DNA from: Syntrophomonadaceae bacterium
GTDB taxonomy: Bacteria > Bacillota > Dethiobacteria > DTU022
Reading direction: 5' to 3'
Assembly: GCA_003553305.1 (NCBI GenBank)
Contig: PWEB01000212.1
Location: 1 to 15,490 of the forward strand
Length of the DNA stretch: 15,490 nt
Below are positions 6,218 to 13,462 of this stretch, piece after piece (positions within the stretch are counted from its first letter, which is position 1; each line of letters begins with the position of its first letter). The notes under the pieces were generated by a model, which worked only from the letters and a program-made list of their open reading frames with translations, made no database searches and was not told the DNA's origin. Both the position numbers and the translations under genes were made by a program.

Positions 6218-7720
6218 ATGATTGAAACCGATTTAAAAGAACTGCGTAAAACACTGGGTGAGATTTCTGATTTGAATGCCAGCCTGGCCCTGCTCAGCTG
6301 GGACCAGCAGACCTATATGCCGCCAAAGGGTGCGGTTATACGCGGCAGGCAGCAGGCCACTCTTTCTGCACTGGCCCACCAGAAGTTTGTTTCAGAAGAA
6401 ATCGGAGAGCAGATGCAGCGCCTGCACGACAGGAAAAATGAGTTGTCGACTGACGACATCTCCCTGGTTGAAGTTAGCCTTTATGACTACGAACGTGCAG
6501 TCTGCCTTCCCGAAGAATTCGTTGAAGAATTAACCATGGCTCAATCTGCGGGTTTCGAAGCCTGGGTTGCGGCGCGTAAGGAAAACGACTTTACATCTTT
6601 CCTGCCGCACCTTGAAAAACTCATTGAGCTGGCCCGCCGCAAGGCTGATTATCACGGCTATGAAGGCACTCCCTACAACGCACTCCTGGAGGATTTTGAG
6701 CCCGGTATGACTGCAGGACAGCTGGATCGCATATTCGGCGAACTGGCTTTACGGCAGAGCAAATTGGTGGAAAGAATTGCCGCTTCACCGGTCCAGCCCG
6801 ACACTTCCTGGCTGGAAAGGGAATGGCCTAAACAGCCCCAGTTTGAATTTGCCAAGCTGGTTCTTCAGGATATGGGCTTTGATTATGAGCGCGGCCGCCA
6901 GGATTTAGCGCCGCACCCCTTTACAACCAGTTTATCCGCCCAAGATGTAAGGCTGACCACCCGGATTTCTTCGGAAGAGCCTTTTTCCTGCTTGACTGGT
7001 TCTATCCATGAAGGAGGGCACGGCCTCTACGAACAGGGTTTTGCTGAGAATGATGCTCGCACCCCGCTGGCTAACTGCTCGTCACTTGGAATTCACGAAT
7101 CGCAATCGAGGACGTGGGAAAACATTGTTGGACGCAGCCTGCCTTTTTGGCAGCACTACACTCCGCAATTTATACAATATATGGGAGAAGCGGCAACCGG
7201 AATTTCGGTCGAGCAAATTTTCCGGGCTATCAACCGGGTTTCTCCCAGCCTGATTCGCGTTGAAGCGGACGAATGCACCTATAATCTACATATTATTCTG
7301 CGCTATGAAATCGAGAGGGCCTTGTTGGAAGGCGGCATGAGTGCCCGCGAAATTCCTGAAGCCTGGAATGCGCGGATGAAAGAGCTGCTGGGCATCGACG
7401 TTCCCGATGATGCTTCTGGATCTCTGCAGGATATTCACTGGTCTATGGGCATGTTTGGCTATTTCCCTACTTATGCGCTTGGCAACCTCTATGCAGCGCA
7501 AATGTTTGAACAGGTTGAAAAAGATCTGCCGGGACTCTGGAGTGAAATTGAAGCAGGGCAGTTTAAGGGGCTGCTTTACTGGCTGAGGAAGAATGTCCAT
7601 CTTCACGGCCGCCGGAAACTGGCCCACCAGATTATTGAGGATAGCACAGGTAGCCCACCGGCCAGCGGGCCATACCTGCAGTATCTGGAATCCAAGTACG
7701 GGAGTCTTTATGACCTGTAA
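6218..7720 (+). CDS. Thermostable-type metallocarboxypeptidase, peptidase family M32 (Taq carboxypeptidase)
   Basis: 500 residues, the normal length of the family. The zinc site is HEGGH at 264-268 with catalytic Glu265, and the third ligand is Glu294 in GIHESQSRTWEN (HES motif). Other family marks are HPF at 233-235 and RVEADECTYNLHIILRYEIE. The enzyme removes C-terminal residues from peptides in the cytoplasm, with broad specificity except next to proline; its role is peptide recycling. It is all-helical, with no signal peptide. The start at 6218 is supported by AAGGGAG six bases upstream. It is a single-gene unit, convergent with the diguanylate cyclase gene, and unrelated in function to its neighbours. 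Confidence 0.95.
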   Translation: MIETDLKELRKTLGEISDLNASLALLSWDQQTYMPPKGAVIRGRQQATLSALAHQKFVSEEIGEQMQRLHDRKNELSTDDISLVEVSLYDYERAVCLPEEFVEELTMAQSAGFEAWVAARKENDFTSFLPHLEKLIELARRKADYHGYEGTPYNALLEDFEPGMTAGQLDRIFGELALRQSKLVERIAASPVQPDTSWLEREWPKQPQFEFAKLVLQDMGFDYERGRQDLAPHPFTTSLSAQDVRLTTRISSEEPFSCLTGSIHEGGHGLYEQGFAENDARTPLANCSSLGIHESQSRTWENIVGRSLPFWQHYTPQFIQYMGEAATGISVEQIFRAINRVSPSLIRVEADECTYNLHIILRYEIERALLEGGMSAREIPEAWNARMKELLGIDVPDDASGSLQDIHWSMGMFGYFPTYALGNLYAAQMFEQVEKDLPGLWSEIEAGQFKGLLYWLRKNVHLHGRRKLAHQIIEDSTGSPPASGPYLQYLESKYGSLYDL

Positions 7721-7810
7721 ATTAAACGGATTGCCATCGGGGAGTCTTTAACATTCATTCCCGAATATTTCGCACGGCCTAATTGTATAGATACGTTTAC
7801 TTAATTCTCA
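7721..7810. other. Short convergent intergenic gap
   Basis: 90 bp between two converging genes, where terminators are expected. No strong GC hairpin with a T-run was seen. GGAGTCTTTA occurs at 7701-7710 and again at 7741-7750; TCACTAAGTGA (7808-7818) is a short palindrome at the stop of the cyclase gene. Confidence 0.3.
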
Positions 7811-9301
7811 CTAAGTGACAATAATTTGGTTTCTTCCGGCTTGTTTTGCAGCATAAAGTGCTTTATCTGCCGAAGCTATGAGTTTTTCGATTGAGTTTTC
7901 GGCTGAAGGAATCACACTGGCAACCCCGATGCTTAGTGTTACAAATTTACTGCACCTGGAATCTTCATGTTTAAGATTTAGGGCCTCTGCGGACTGCCTG
8001 ATCTTTCCTGCCAGGTGTTCAGCGTCCTTAAGGTCAACCCCCGGCAGCACCAGCATAAATTCTTCACCGCCATAACGGGCGGGCAGATCACCGCTTCTCC
8101 GGCTATACCCTATTAAGACAGATGCTATAGCCCTGAGGCAGTCATCACCGGCCTGGTGACCATAAAGATCATTATAGTTTTTGAAAAAATCTATATCACA
8201 CATAAGCAAAGAAAGCGGCTTCTGTTCCCGCTGCAGCCTTTTCCATTCCCTTGATAAATGCTCTTCAAGCTTACGGCGGTTGGCAAGGCCGGTAAGTCCA
8301 TCAGTATCCGATAGTTCTTTAATCCTCTGATAATGCCGGGCATTTTCAATTGCCAGGCCGCAAATATTAACAATTCTGTTTGCAAGGTTTTTATATTGCT
8401 CACGATTTTGGGGCTGGTTTAACCCTATTGCTTCAATTTCACCTAACAGGCCTCCGCTGCCATATACCGGAACTACAAAGCCGTCAGCTTCGTTTTCTGC
8501 CCTTTCCGACCGGTTAACCGGGGTGTTTTCTGCAGCCGGTTTGAAATTAACCACCCGTGGTGCAAAAAGCATGGTGAATAAATCCCGGATATTTACCAAT
8601 ACCTGGTCTTCACTGCGCAACCGGGTCAAAGAGTTCAACAGGTCCAGAGCCATGGAAAAATCAGCAAGCTCTTTGTGATAATCATTTTGACTTCCATTTT
8701 CAAAATTGCCGTTTGTTTTGTCCCGGCTCTTTAGAACGGTATTACTTAGCAGCAGATCTAGGTAAACCAGCCCAACAGGAGTAGTTTCCTTGGGGCGGTC
8801 TACATACGAAGCAAACTCAGCTAAGTTCGTCTCTGCTTCCGGATCGACCCCGGTATCGAGCAGCAGCACAGCTCGCGCCGATTCCATGAAAAAGTTTCTG
8901 GCTGTCTTTTGATCAAAGCCCCACTGGGCAAGGATATCTCGCCAATGCTTTAGCCAACCCGGGGTAACCAGGTAAAAGCCTTTTTTAATGTAGTCTTCCA
9001 CCAGGTCCGGGCTGGTAATCAGGTGAAAGCATTGTTTAAAATCATAGTCATAGTGCCGGTCAGCTATCTTTTGTTTGTCCGGCAGACCCTTTATACCACC
9101 ACAGCTGACGACATGCAGTTCTGAATAATCAGCTTCTTCTCCAGGCAGGTCTTTTTTTATCGTTTCCCAGTCAACAGGCGGCATACCGCAGCGGCTTGGG
9201 AAAAAGGCTATCTGGAGATCTTTGTACTTAGCAGGCAAATTAAGGCTTTCAAGTTCCTGCTGATAATTTCTGCAGAATACGATTAATTGTCTATTCATCA
9301 T
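7811..9301 (-). CDS. Diguanylate cyclase with DUF1638-like N-terminal domain and GAF-like region
   Basis: 496 residues. The C-terminal GGDEF domain (about 330-496) has DGLTGLANRR, metal-binding Asp371 in CDIDFFKNYND, the active-site GGEEF at 411-415, and an intact inhibitory I-site RSGD at 402-405, five residues before it. It should make c-di-GMP from GTP with product feedback. The middle (about 215-325) looks like a GAF sensor. The N-terminal 190 residues (C10, C38, C67, C91; LHVVSCGG; FYLVTPGWLKHW; LLLDTGVD) resemble DUF1638 proteins, which to my recollection often lie near corrinoid methyltransferase genes; this is a distant match. No membrane segment. Its start overlaps the stop of the methyltransferase gene by 11 bases (two adjacent ATGs, 9301 and 9298), so it is translationally coupled and the last gene of the operon. 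The N-terminal domain may sense the methyl-corrinoid state; that is inference. Confidence 0.88.
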   Translation of the reverse strand: MMNRQLIVFCRNYQQELESLNLPAKYKDLQIAFFPSRCGMPPVDWETIKKDLPGEEADYSELHVVSCGGIKGLPDKQKIADRHYDYDFKQCFHLITSPDLVEDYIKKGFYLVTPGWLKHWRDILAQWGFDQKTARNFFMESARAVLLLDTGVDPEAETNLAEFASYVDRPKETTPVGLVYLDLLLSNTVLKSRDKTNGNFENGSQNDYHKELADFSMALDLLNSLTRLRSEDQVLVNIRDLFTMLFAPRVVNFKPAAENTPVNRSERAENEADGFVVPVYGSGGLLGEIEAIGLNQPQNREQYKNLANRIVNICGLAIENARHYQRIKELSDTDGLTGLANRRKLEEHLSREWKRLQREQKPLSLLMCDIDFFKNYNDLYGHQAGDDCLRAIASVLIGYSRRSGDLPARYGGEEFMLVLPGVDLKDAEHLAGKIRQSAEALNLKHEDSRCSKFVTLSIGVASVIPSAENSIEKLIASADKALYAAKQAGRNQIIVT

Positions 9302-10352
9302 CTTTTACCAACCGATCAAGAGGATAAGTTCCGAAAGAATGTACTGTGTCAGCGATAGTGAGCAGTACTTCATCAGGAACCTGGTAGGGGATTTCGCCGT
9401 GATTGTCAGAAATAATAAAACCACCGCCGGATGCCGCGCTGGCCAGGGCATTTATTACCGCCTCTTTTGCATCCTCCCGGTTCCAATGGATCATTTCGAG
9501 GCCATTAAGATTCCCTATAACTGCCAGCTTGTTTCGGCAGGCTTGCTTAACATCTCTTAAATTCTCATCAGCGCTGATCCCTACAGCTCCGGTGCCTGTC
9601 TCAGCCAGATCATCAATAATCGGCAGCGCACGACCTGAGGCCATATGCGTTGCCGTTGGACCATTAATCCGGCTAATCGTTTTTTTCGCCACCCGGTGAC
9701 CGGTCTGCCGGTATATTTCCCGGGGAATAATAGTTGGTGAAGAAACCGGATCAAAATAGCAGATTGCAGTCGCTCCTGCTTCAAGCTGGGCGTTAGCCCA
9801 CTCTGCACAGAAGGCCTCATTAACTTCCATTAAAAGGTTAAAAAATTGTGGTTCGTTGTAAATCATTTCAAGATAGGTTTCAAAACCTACCTGCATTACC
9901 GGTACAGAAAAAGGAGAAACTACAACTCCGAGCACCGGTACTGTGCCGGCCGACTTTTCATTTAACATGCGAATAGTTTTTAGCACTTCCTGTAAAACCG
10001 GGCTTTCAGCTATAACCGGTGGCTTTAGCTTTTTTATTTGCTTTAAGCTTTTTATAAATGGTTCTCCAGAATTGGGGGGACCGTCCTCCTTGAAAATAAC
10101 TTCCCCTTTCCAGGCCTGAATTTCAGCGGCTGCATAAAAAAAACCAAGTAGGCAGTCATGGCCGTATTTTTCTCGCATACGCAGCTGACCTTCAACTACA
10201 TTTTCCGCTTTCGAAAAGTAGTCTTTGATACTGAGGCCCGTTTCTTTTGCACCATGGGTGGTTAAAAGTAGAAAAAGGGGCACCCGGTCAGGCTCTTTAT
10301 GCCCGAGTGTGGTAAATACCCGCTGCATCGGGCTCATTTCAGTTTCACTCAT
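9291..10352 (-). CDS. URO-D/MtaA-family corrinoid methyltransferase, atypical zinc site
   Basis: 353 residues from the ATG at 10352. It has a uroporphyrinogen-decarboxylase-type TIM barrel: opening SPMQRVFTTLGHKEPDRVPL, then GVVVSPFSVPVMQVG, AICYFDPVSSPTIIPREIY, KLAVIGNLNG and GGGFIISDNHGEIPYQVPDE. Relatives (MtaA, MtbA, CmuA) move methyl groups between corrinoid proteins and thiols. The zinc ligands expected as HxC...C are not all there: the first region reads H236-M-A, and the later Cys position is within DNHGE (316-320). It is therefore probably a distinct subgroup; acceptor and substrate are unknown. The ATG at 10352 is chosen for AAGGGGG eight bases upstream and an 8-base overlap with the corrinoid gene; an upstream in-frame start at 10382 would overlap more. 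The adjacent corrinoid protein is the expected partner. Confidence 0.87.
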   Translation of the reverse strand: MSETEMSPMQRVFTTLGHKEPDRVPLFLLLTTHGAKETGLSIKDYFSKAENVVEGQLRMREKYGHDCLLGFFYAAAEIQAWKGEVIFKEDGPPNSGEPFIKSLKQIKKLKPPVIAESPVLQEVLKTIRMLNEKSAGTVPVLGVVVSPFSVPVMQVGFETYLEMIYNEPQFFNLLMEVNEAFCAEWANAQLEAGATAICYFDPVSSPTIIPREIYRQTGHRVAKKTISRINGPTATHMASGRALPIIDDLAETGTGAVGISADENLRDVKQACRNKLAVIGNLNGLEMIHWNREDAKEAVINALASAASGGGFIISDNHGEIPYQVPDEVLLTIADTVHSFGTYPLDRLVKDDE

Positions 10353-10983
10353 TTGTTTTTCCCCCTTGCAGTGAACTGACAATCTTTAAGGCGTCTGATG
10401 CTGTGTAACCGACCGCATCGGCGCCGACTGCCTGCCATAATTGGCGATCCAGTCGAAACGGTGCCCCGCCGACAACAATTTTTACTTTTTCGCTGCCGTG
10501 GTTCAGTTTTCTGACTACCTCCTTAACCTGCAGTGCTGAGGAGAGCATTAATGCGGATATTAAAATTAATTCAAGCCGATCTTCCAAAACTCTGTTGATC
10601 AGATCCTCGGTCTCCATTCGTCCGTAATCAATAAGCTGAAAACCGCCTGCACGCAAAACAGAATAGACTGTTTTTTTACCAAGTGAATGATAATCGTTAA
10701 GCAAGGCGATTGCCATCTTCGGTTTATCTATGCGCTGGCCGCTTTGATCGGGCAAGACCCTGTCAATCATTTCTTCACAAATCCTACCGCTCATGTAGAC
10801 CTGTGAAAGGGCATATTCGCCTTTTTCCCAACCGGTTCCGATCTCGTCAAGCGCTTTAACTGCAATCGCTTCCACAAAATCCAGCGGTGTATGTTTTAGC
10901 AAGTATTTATCTAAAATATCGATCGCAGCATCTTTGTCACTTGCCAGCAGCGCATTCCGGAAATTGCCAATTACCTCTGGCAT
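10345..10983 (-). CDS. Corrinoid (B12-binding) methyltransferase protein
   Basis: 212 residues, typical of MtaC/MtbC/MtvC-like corrinoid proteins. The N-terminal four-helix cap (about 1-85) includes ALDEIGTGWEKGEYALSQVY and ends at a linker. The Rossmann B12 domain follows: NDYHSLGKKTV, with His99 as the expected lower axial cobalt ligand (DxHxxG, here D97-Y-H99-S-L-G102), SALMLSSAL at 143-151 (SxL motif) and VGGAPF at 171-176 (GG motif). It carries a methyl group on cobalt between a substrate methyltransferase and a second methyltransferase. No MttB/MtaB-type substrate enzyme lies in the window, so the methyl donor is unknown. The ribosome binding site GGAG is 11-12 bases before the ATG. It is the first intact gene of the operon, behind the promoter at 11210-11238 and a leader of about 220 bases. 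Confidence 0.93.
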   Translation of the reverse strand: MPEVIGNFRNALLASDKDAAIDILDKYLLKHTPLDFVEAIAVKALDEIGTGWEKGEYALSQVYMSGRICEEMIDRVLPDQSGQRIDKPKMAIALLNDYHSLGKKTVYSVLRAGGFQLIDYGRMETEDLINRVLEDRLELILISALMLSSALQVKEVVRKLNHGSEKVKIVVGGAPFRLDRQLWQAVGADAVGYTASDALKIVSSLQGGKTNE

Positions 10984-11146
10984 CGTATTTGGTTCTCCTT
11001 CCTTACTTTATTAGTCAGCATGCTGTAAAAAGAGCACAGCTTGCGGTAATCCTGAGTGGTCTCCGGGGAGGGAGGATAGCCTCTTTTCTGCTTGAGAGCA
11101 GCAAACAGTCACAGCCCTGACAGGTCAAAGCATTAATGCTTGCCAT
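10971..11146 (-). pseudogene. Possible broken or frameshifted small Cys-rich ORF in the corrinoid operon leader
   Basis: An ATG at 11146 opens a 43-codon frame (MASINALTCQGCDCLLLSSR..., CxxCxC motif), closing at 11015. The -1 frame is open from 11108 to 10971, reads PPSPETTQDYRKLCSFYSML then TNKVRKENQIR, and stops 13 bases inside the corrinoid gene, an operon-like overlap. A -1 shift at AGAAAAG (11089-11083), just before a GAGG/CCTC hairpin, would join them into about 60 residues. There is no good ribosome binding site, and I recognise no family. It may be a decayed gene, a programmed frameshift or chance. Confidence 0.3.
11128..11141. repeat. 14-bp perfect palindrome in the corrinoid operon leader
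   Basis: AAGCATTAATGCTT, followed on the left by a second dyad TGACAGGTCA (11118-11127). The position downstream of the promoter suits an operator or an RNA hairpin. Confidence 0.4.
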
Positions 11147-11209
11147 TTTATCAGTCAGGTTGTAGCTGATAGCGTTGAACTATTATCTGATTTCATTTAT
11201 GTTGAAATG

Positions 11210-11238
11210 ATTATATCTCAAAAAAAATGCTTCAGCAA
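11210..11238 (-). promoter_or_regulatory. Sigma-A promoter of the corrinoid/methyltransferase/cyclase operon
   Basis: On the minus strand: -35 TTGCTG (11238-11233), 17-bp spacer ending TTTTGAGA, perfect -10 TATAAT (11215-11210). The predicted start is near 11203, about 220 bases before the corrinoid gene. It matches the ferredoxin promoter at 3042-3070 closely. Confidence 0.78.
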
Positions 11239-11336
11239 GAGTCACACAATCTCGGTGCTCAGGGTGGCAGAGTGAAAAAGATCGATGCTCAGGGCTAAAA
11301 GGAGCAATGAAGGGGGCAGGAGAGGATTGAAGGGAG
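11239..11336. other. Gap between recD and the corrinoid promoter
   Basis: No gene seen. TGCTCAGGG occurs twice (11256-11264 and 11286-11294), 30 bp apart as direct repeats, just upstream of the -35 of the corrinoid promoter; they could be activator sites. No clear recD terminator. Confidence 0.3.
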
Positions 11337-13424
11337 TCATTCCGGACTATCTCCCGGGTTGGAGAGGGCGTCTGCTAAACCTGATGCGCGCCTCATGGTT
11401 CGTTTTACTGCTATTTCCAGGACTGCGGAGGGGCCGACCAGGATCACCGAGGTTTTTGCGCGGGTTATAGCTGTGTAGAGAAGTTCCCGGGTTAGCGGAC
11501 GGACATCCCCTTCGGGCAGCATAATGGCGACGTTATCGTATTCGGAGCCCTGGGCCTTGTGCACTGTGGTTGCCCAGGCCAGGTCCAGTTTTCCGCGTAG
11601 CGCTTCCAGCGGGAAAGCTGCGAAGCTATTGCCGCGCGGGAAAACAGCCATTAGTTTGGCCGGGTGACGTCTTGTCCCATCGGATGTTGCAACTCGTAGA
11701 ACCAGGCCGGAGTCACCGTTGTAAAGTCGATGTGCATAGTCGTTGCGGGTGATCAGCAGCGGTTCGCCTGCCAGGAAGGATTGGTTTTCCGGTATTCCTT
11801 GATCGCTCCTTTTAAATTCATCCAACCACCTGCGGTGAAACCAGGCATTGACGGGTTCGGAACCCGTTCCCCCTGCAGCAATACGGGTTACACATAAGAT
11901 CCTGAATCGTTCGTAATGAGAGAGGATTATTCGTAAGTCTTGCGCGGTCTGTTCATCAAATCCTGAAGGGCCGGCCGCGTATTCGCGCGAAAGGCGTTCT
12001 TTTAAATCCGGCAGAGCACTGCGCAGGCGTTTCTGCCATGCAGCCAGAAAGACAAATTTCTGGTTATCATCACCAGGTTGCAAGTGCTCGATACCTGTAA
12101 AGTTTAGTTCTGAGACCTGGTTTCTGATGGCTAATGCCTTGCCTCCTCCTGCAGTTTTGGGCGATGCCCCCTCATTGACAGCGTTTGCAACATCTAAGAT
12201 TTTTCTTCCAGCAGAATCTTCTTCCCGAGCACGGTAACTTTTATTTAGCACCACCCCCCTGCCTTGTTGATTTGCTGTTTTCCCCTGGCAAAGGTCCCGC
12301 ATTACAGCTCCTGCTTCGATAGAGGGAAGCTGGTCTGCGTCTCCGAGGAAGACCACGTGCGCTCGGGGACTCAAGGCCCGCAGCAGGTTATCCATCATGG
12401 CCAGATCAATCATAGAGCTTTCGTCAACAATCACAAATTGTTCTGAAAGAAGGTTATGCTCGTTGTGCAGGAAGCGATCTGCGCCGGGAGAATAGCCGAG
12501 CAGCCGGTGAAGGGTGGAAGATGTCGGACATCTATCGGCAAGCCTGCGATCGGCATGATCAGAAACCGGGATTGCAGCCAGGTGGTTAGTAATTGACTGG
12601 CGCAACCTGTCTGCTGCTTTTCCGGTCGGTGCAGCCAAAGCAATTGATTCAAGGGCAGGTTTGCCAGCCCGGGCCAGCACACGAAGTAAATTTGCCACTA
12701 TGGAAGTTTTGCCGCTGCCCGGCCTGCCGCTGATAATTGTAATGCGCCCACTCAAGGCTGCCCGCACAGCTTCTTGCTGCTGATCATCTAATTCAACTTT
12801 TCGAAATGATTCTACTGGAGGAGAGGCAATAACTTCATCCAGTGCTTTTTCGACGGCCGGATCAAGTTTTCCACCGCCCGGGATGGTTTCAAAACCGGGG
12901 TCATCTTTGATTCTTTGACGAAGGTTTTCACCAACCCTGGTTTCCAGGACATGAAGCTTTTGGATGTAAAGACAGTCGTGGTTGATGATCAGCGGCTGGT
13001 AGTCATGCGGTCCGCCGAATACTGAAGCGAGAGGCGATTCAGACGATTTGCGGCAGATTTTTCGGGCTTCTTCAAGCAGTTTATCGATCGAAAGGCGCTC
13101 TTCAGCGCTCAAAGCAAGTTCATTCAAAGCGCTGTCGAGATGGTAGAGATCTGTCAGAGGAAGCCTGGTGCTTCCTCCGGCCGAAGTGGCTATGGTTGCG
13201 AGCACTAGCAGCATCAAGGCCCGCTGTTCTTTGACGCTTAAATTTTCGCCAGGCAGCCGAGCAATCTCCCAGGCAAAAAAAAGTGATTCGATACCAAGGT
13301 CGAGGTTTTCCGCCCGGCAGACAAGATCGTCTGGAAAGCCGGGTAAATGGTCCTGCACTTGATCAGCGTGACCTATTGCAGAAGCGCCAGAGCCCAGCGG
13401 GGTCCAATTATATGAAACTTTCAT
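11337..13424 (-). CDS. recD: RecBCD-type exodeoxyribonuclease V alpha chain (RecD helicase)
   Basis: 695 residues from the ATG at 13424. It is a superfamily 1B 5'-3' helicase: Walker A GRPGSGKT (233-240), motif Ia LAAPTGKAADRL, Walker B VIVDESSMID (DESS 334-337), motif III FLGDADQLPSIEAGAV, motif V TTVHKAQGSEYDNV, motif VI LLYTAITRAKTSVI. The N-terminal region (about 1-200) is the RecC-contacting domain of RecD, and there is no long RecD2-type N-terminal extension. It acts with RecB and RecC to unwind and process DNA double-strand ends for recombination. The start at 13424 has AAGGGG nine bases upstream and follows the recB stop by 38 bp; a frame extension to 13493 would overlap recB and is unlikely. 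The order recB-recD matches the enterobacterial operon. Confidence 0.92.
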   Translation of the reverse strand: MKVSYNWTPLGSGASAIGHADQVQDHLPGFPDDLVCRAENLDLGIESLFFAWEIARLPGENLSVKEQRALMLLVLATIATSAGGSTRLPLTDLYHLDSALNELALSAEERLSIDKLLEEARKICRKSSESPLASVFGGPHDYQPLIINHDCLYIQKLHVLETRVGENLRQRIKDDPGFETIPGGGKLDPAVEKALDEVIASPPVESFRKVELDDQQQEAVRAALSGRITIISGRPGSGKTSIVANLLRVLARAGKPALESIALAAPTGKAADRLRQSITNHLAAIPVSDHADRRLADRCPTSSTLHRLLGYSPGADRFLHNEHNLLSEQFVIVDESSMIDLAMMDNLLRALSPRAHVVFLGDADQLPSIEAGAVMRDLCQGKTANQQGRGVVLNKSYRAREEDSAGRKILDVANAVNEGASPKTAGGGKALAIRNQVSELNFTGIEHLQPGDDNQKFVFLAAWQKRLRSALPDLKERLSREYAAGPSGFDEQTAQDLRIILSHYERFRILCVTRIAAGGTGSEPVNAWFHRRWLDEFKRSDQGIPENQSFLAGEPLLITRNDYAHRLYNGDSGLVLRVATSDGTRRHPAKLMAVFPRGNSFAAFPLEALRGKLDLAWATTVHKAQGSEYDNVAIMLPEGDVRPLTRELLYTAITRAKTSVILVGPSAVLEIAVKRTMRRASGLADALSNPGDSPE

Positions 13425-13462
13425 CTCACCTTGCCCCTTTCGCGTATACTTTATTGAGGGCT

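Noticed and set aside
7701..7750. Direct repeat GGAGTCTTTA, 40 bp apart, at the end of the M32 gene
   Set aside because: Ten bases only, one copy in coding sequence; no target-site or terminator logic.
10073..10091. GGGGGACCGTCCTCC, similar to the REP core
   Set aside because: It lies inside a conserved part of the methyltransferase gene and lacks the GTGT/ACAC arms; probably chance.
10984..11203. Cobalamin, SAM or c-di-GMP riboswitch in the corrinoid operon leader
   Set aside because: No B12 box or other recognisable consensus could be found by eye; only small hairpins and the split ORF.
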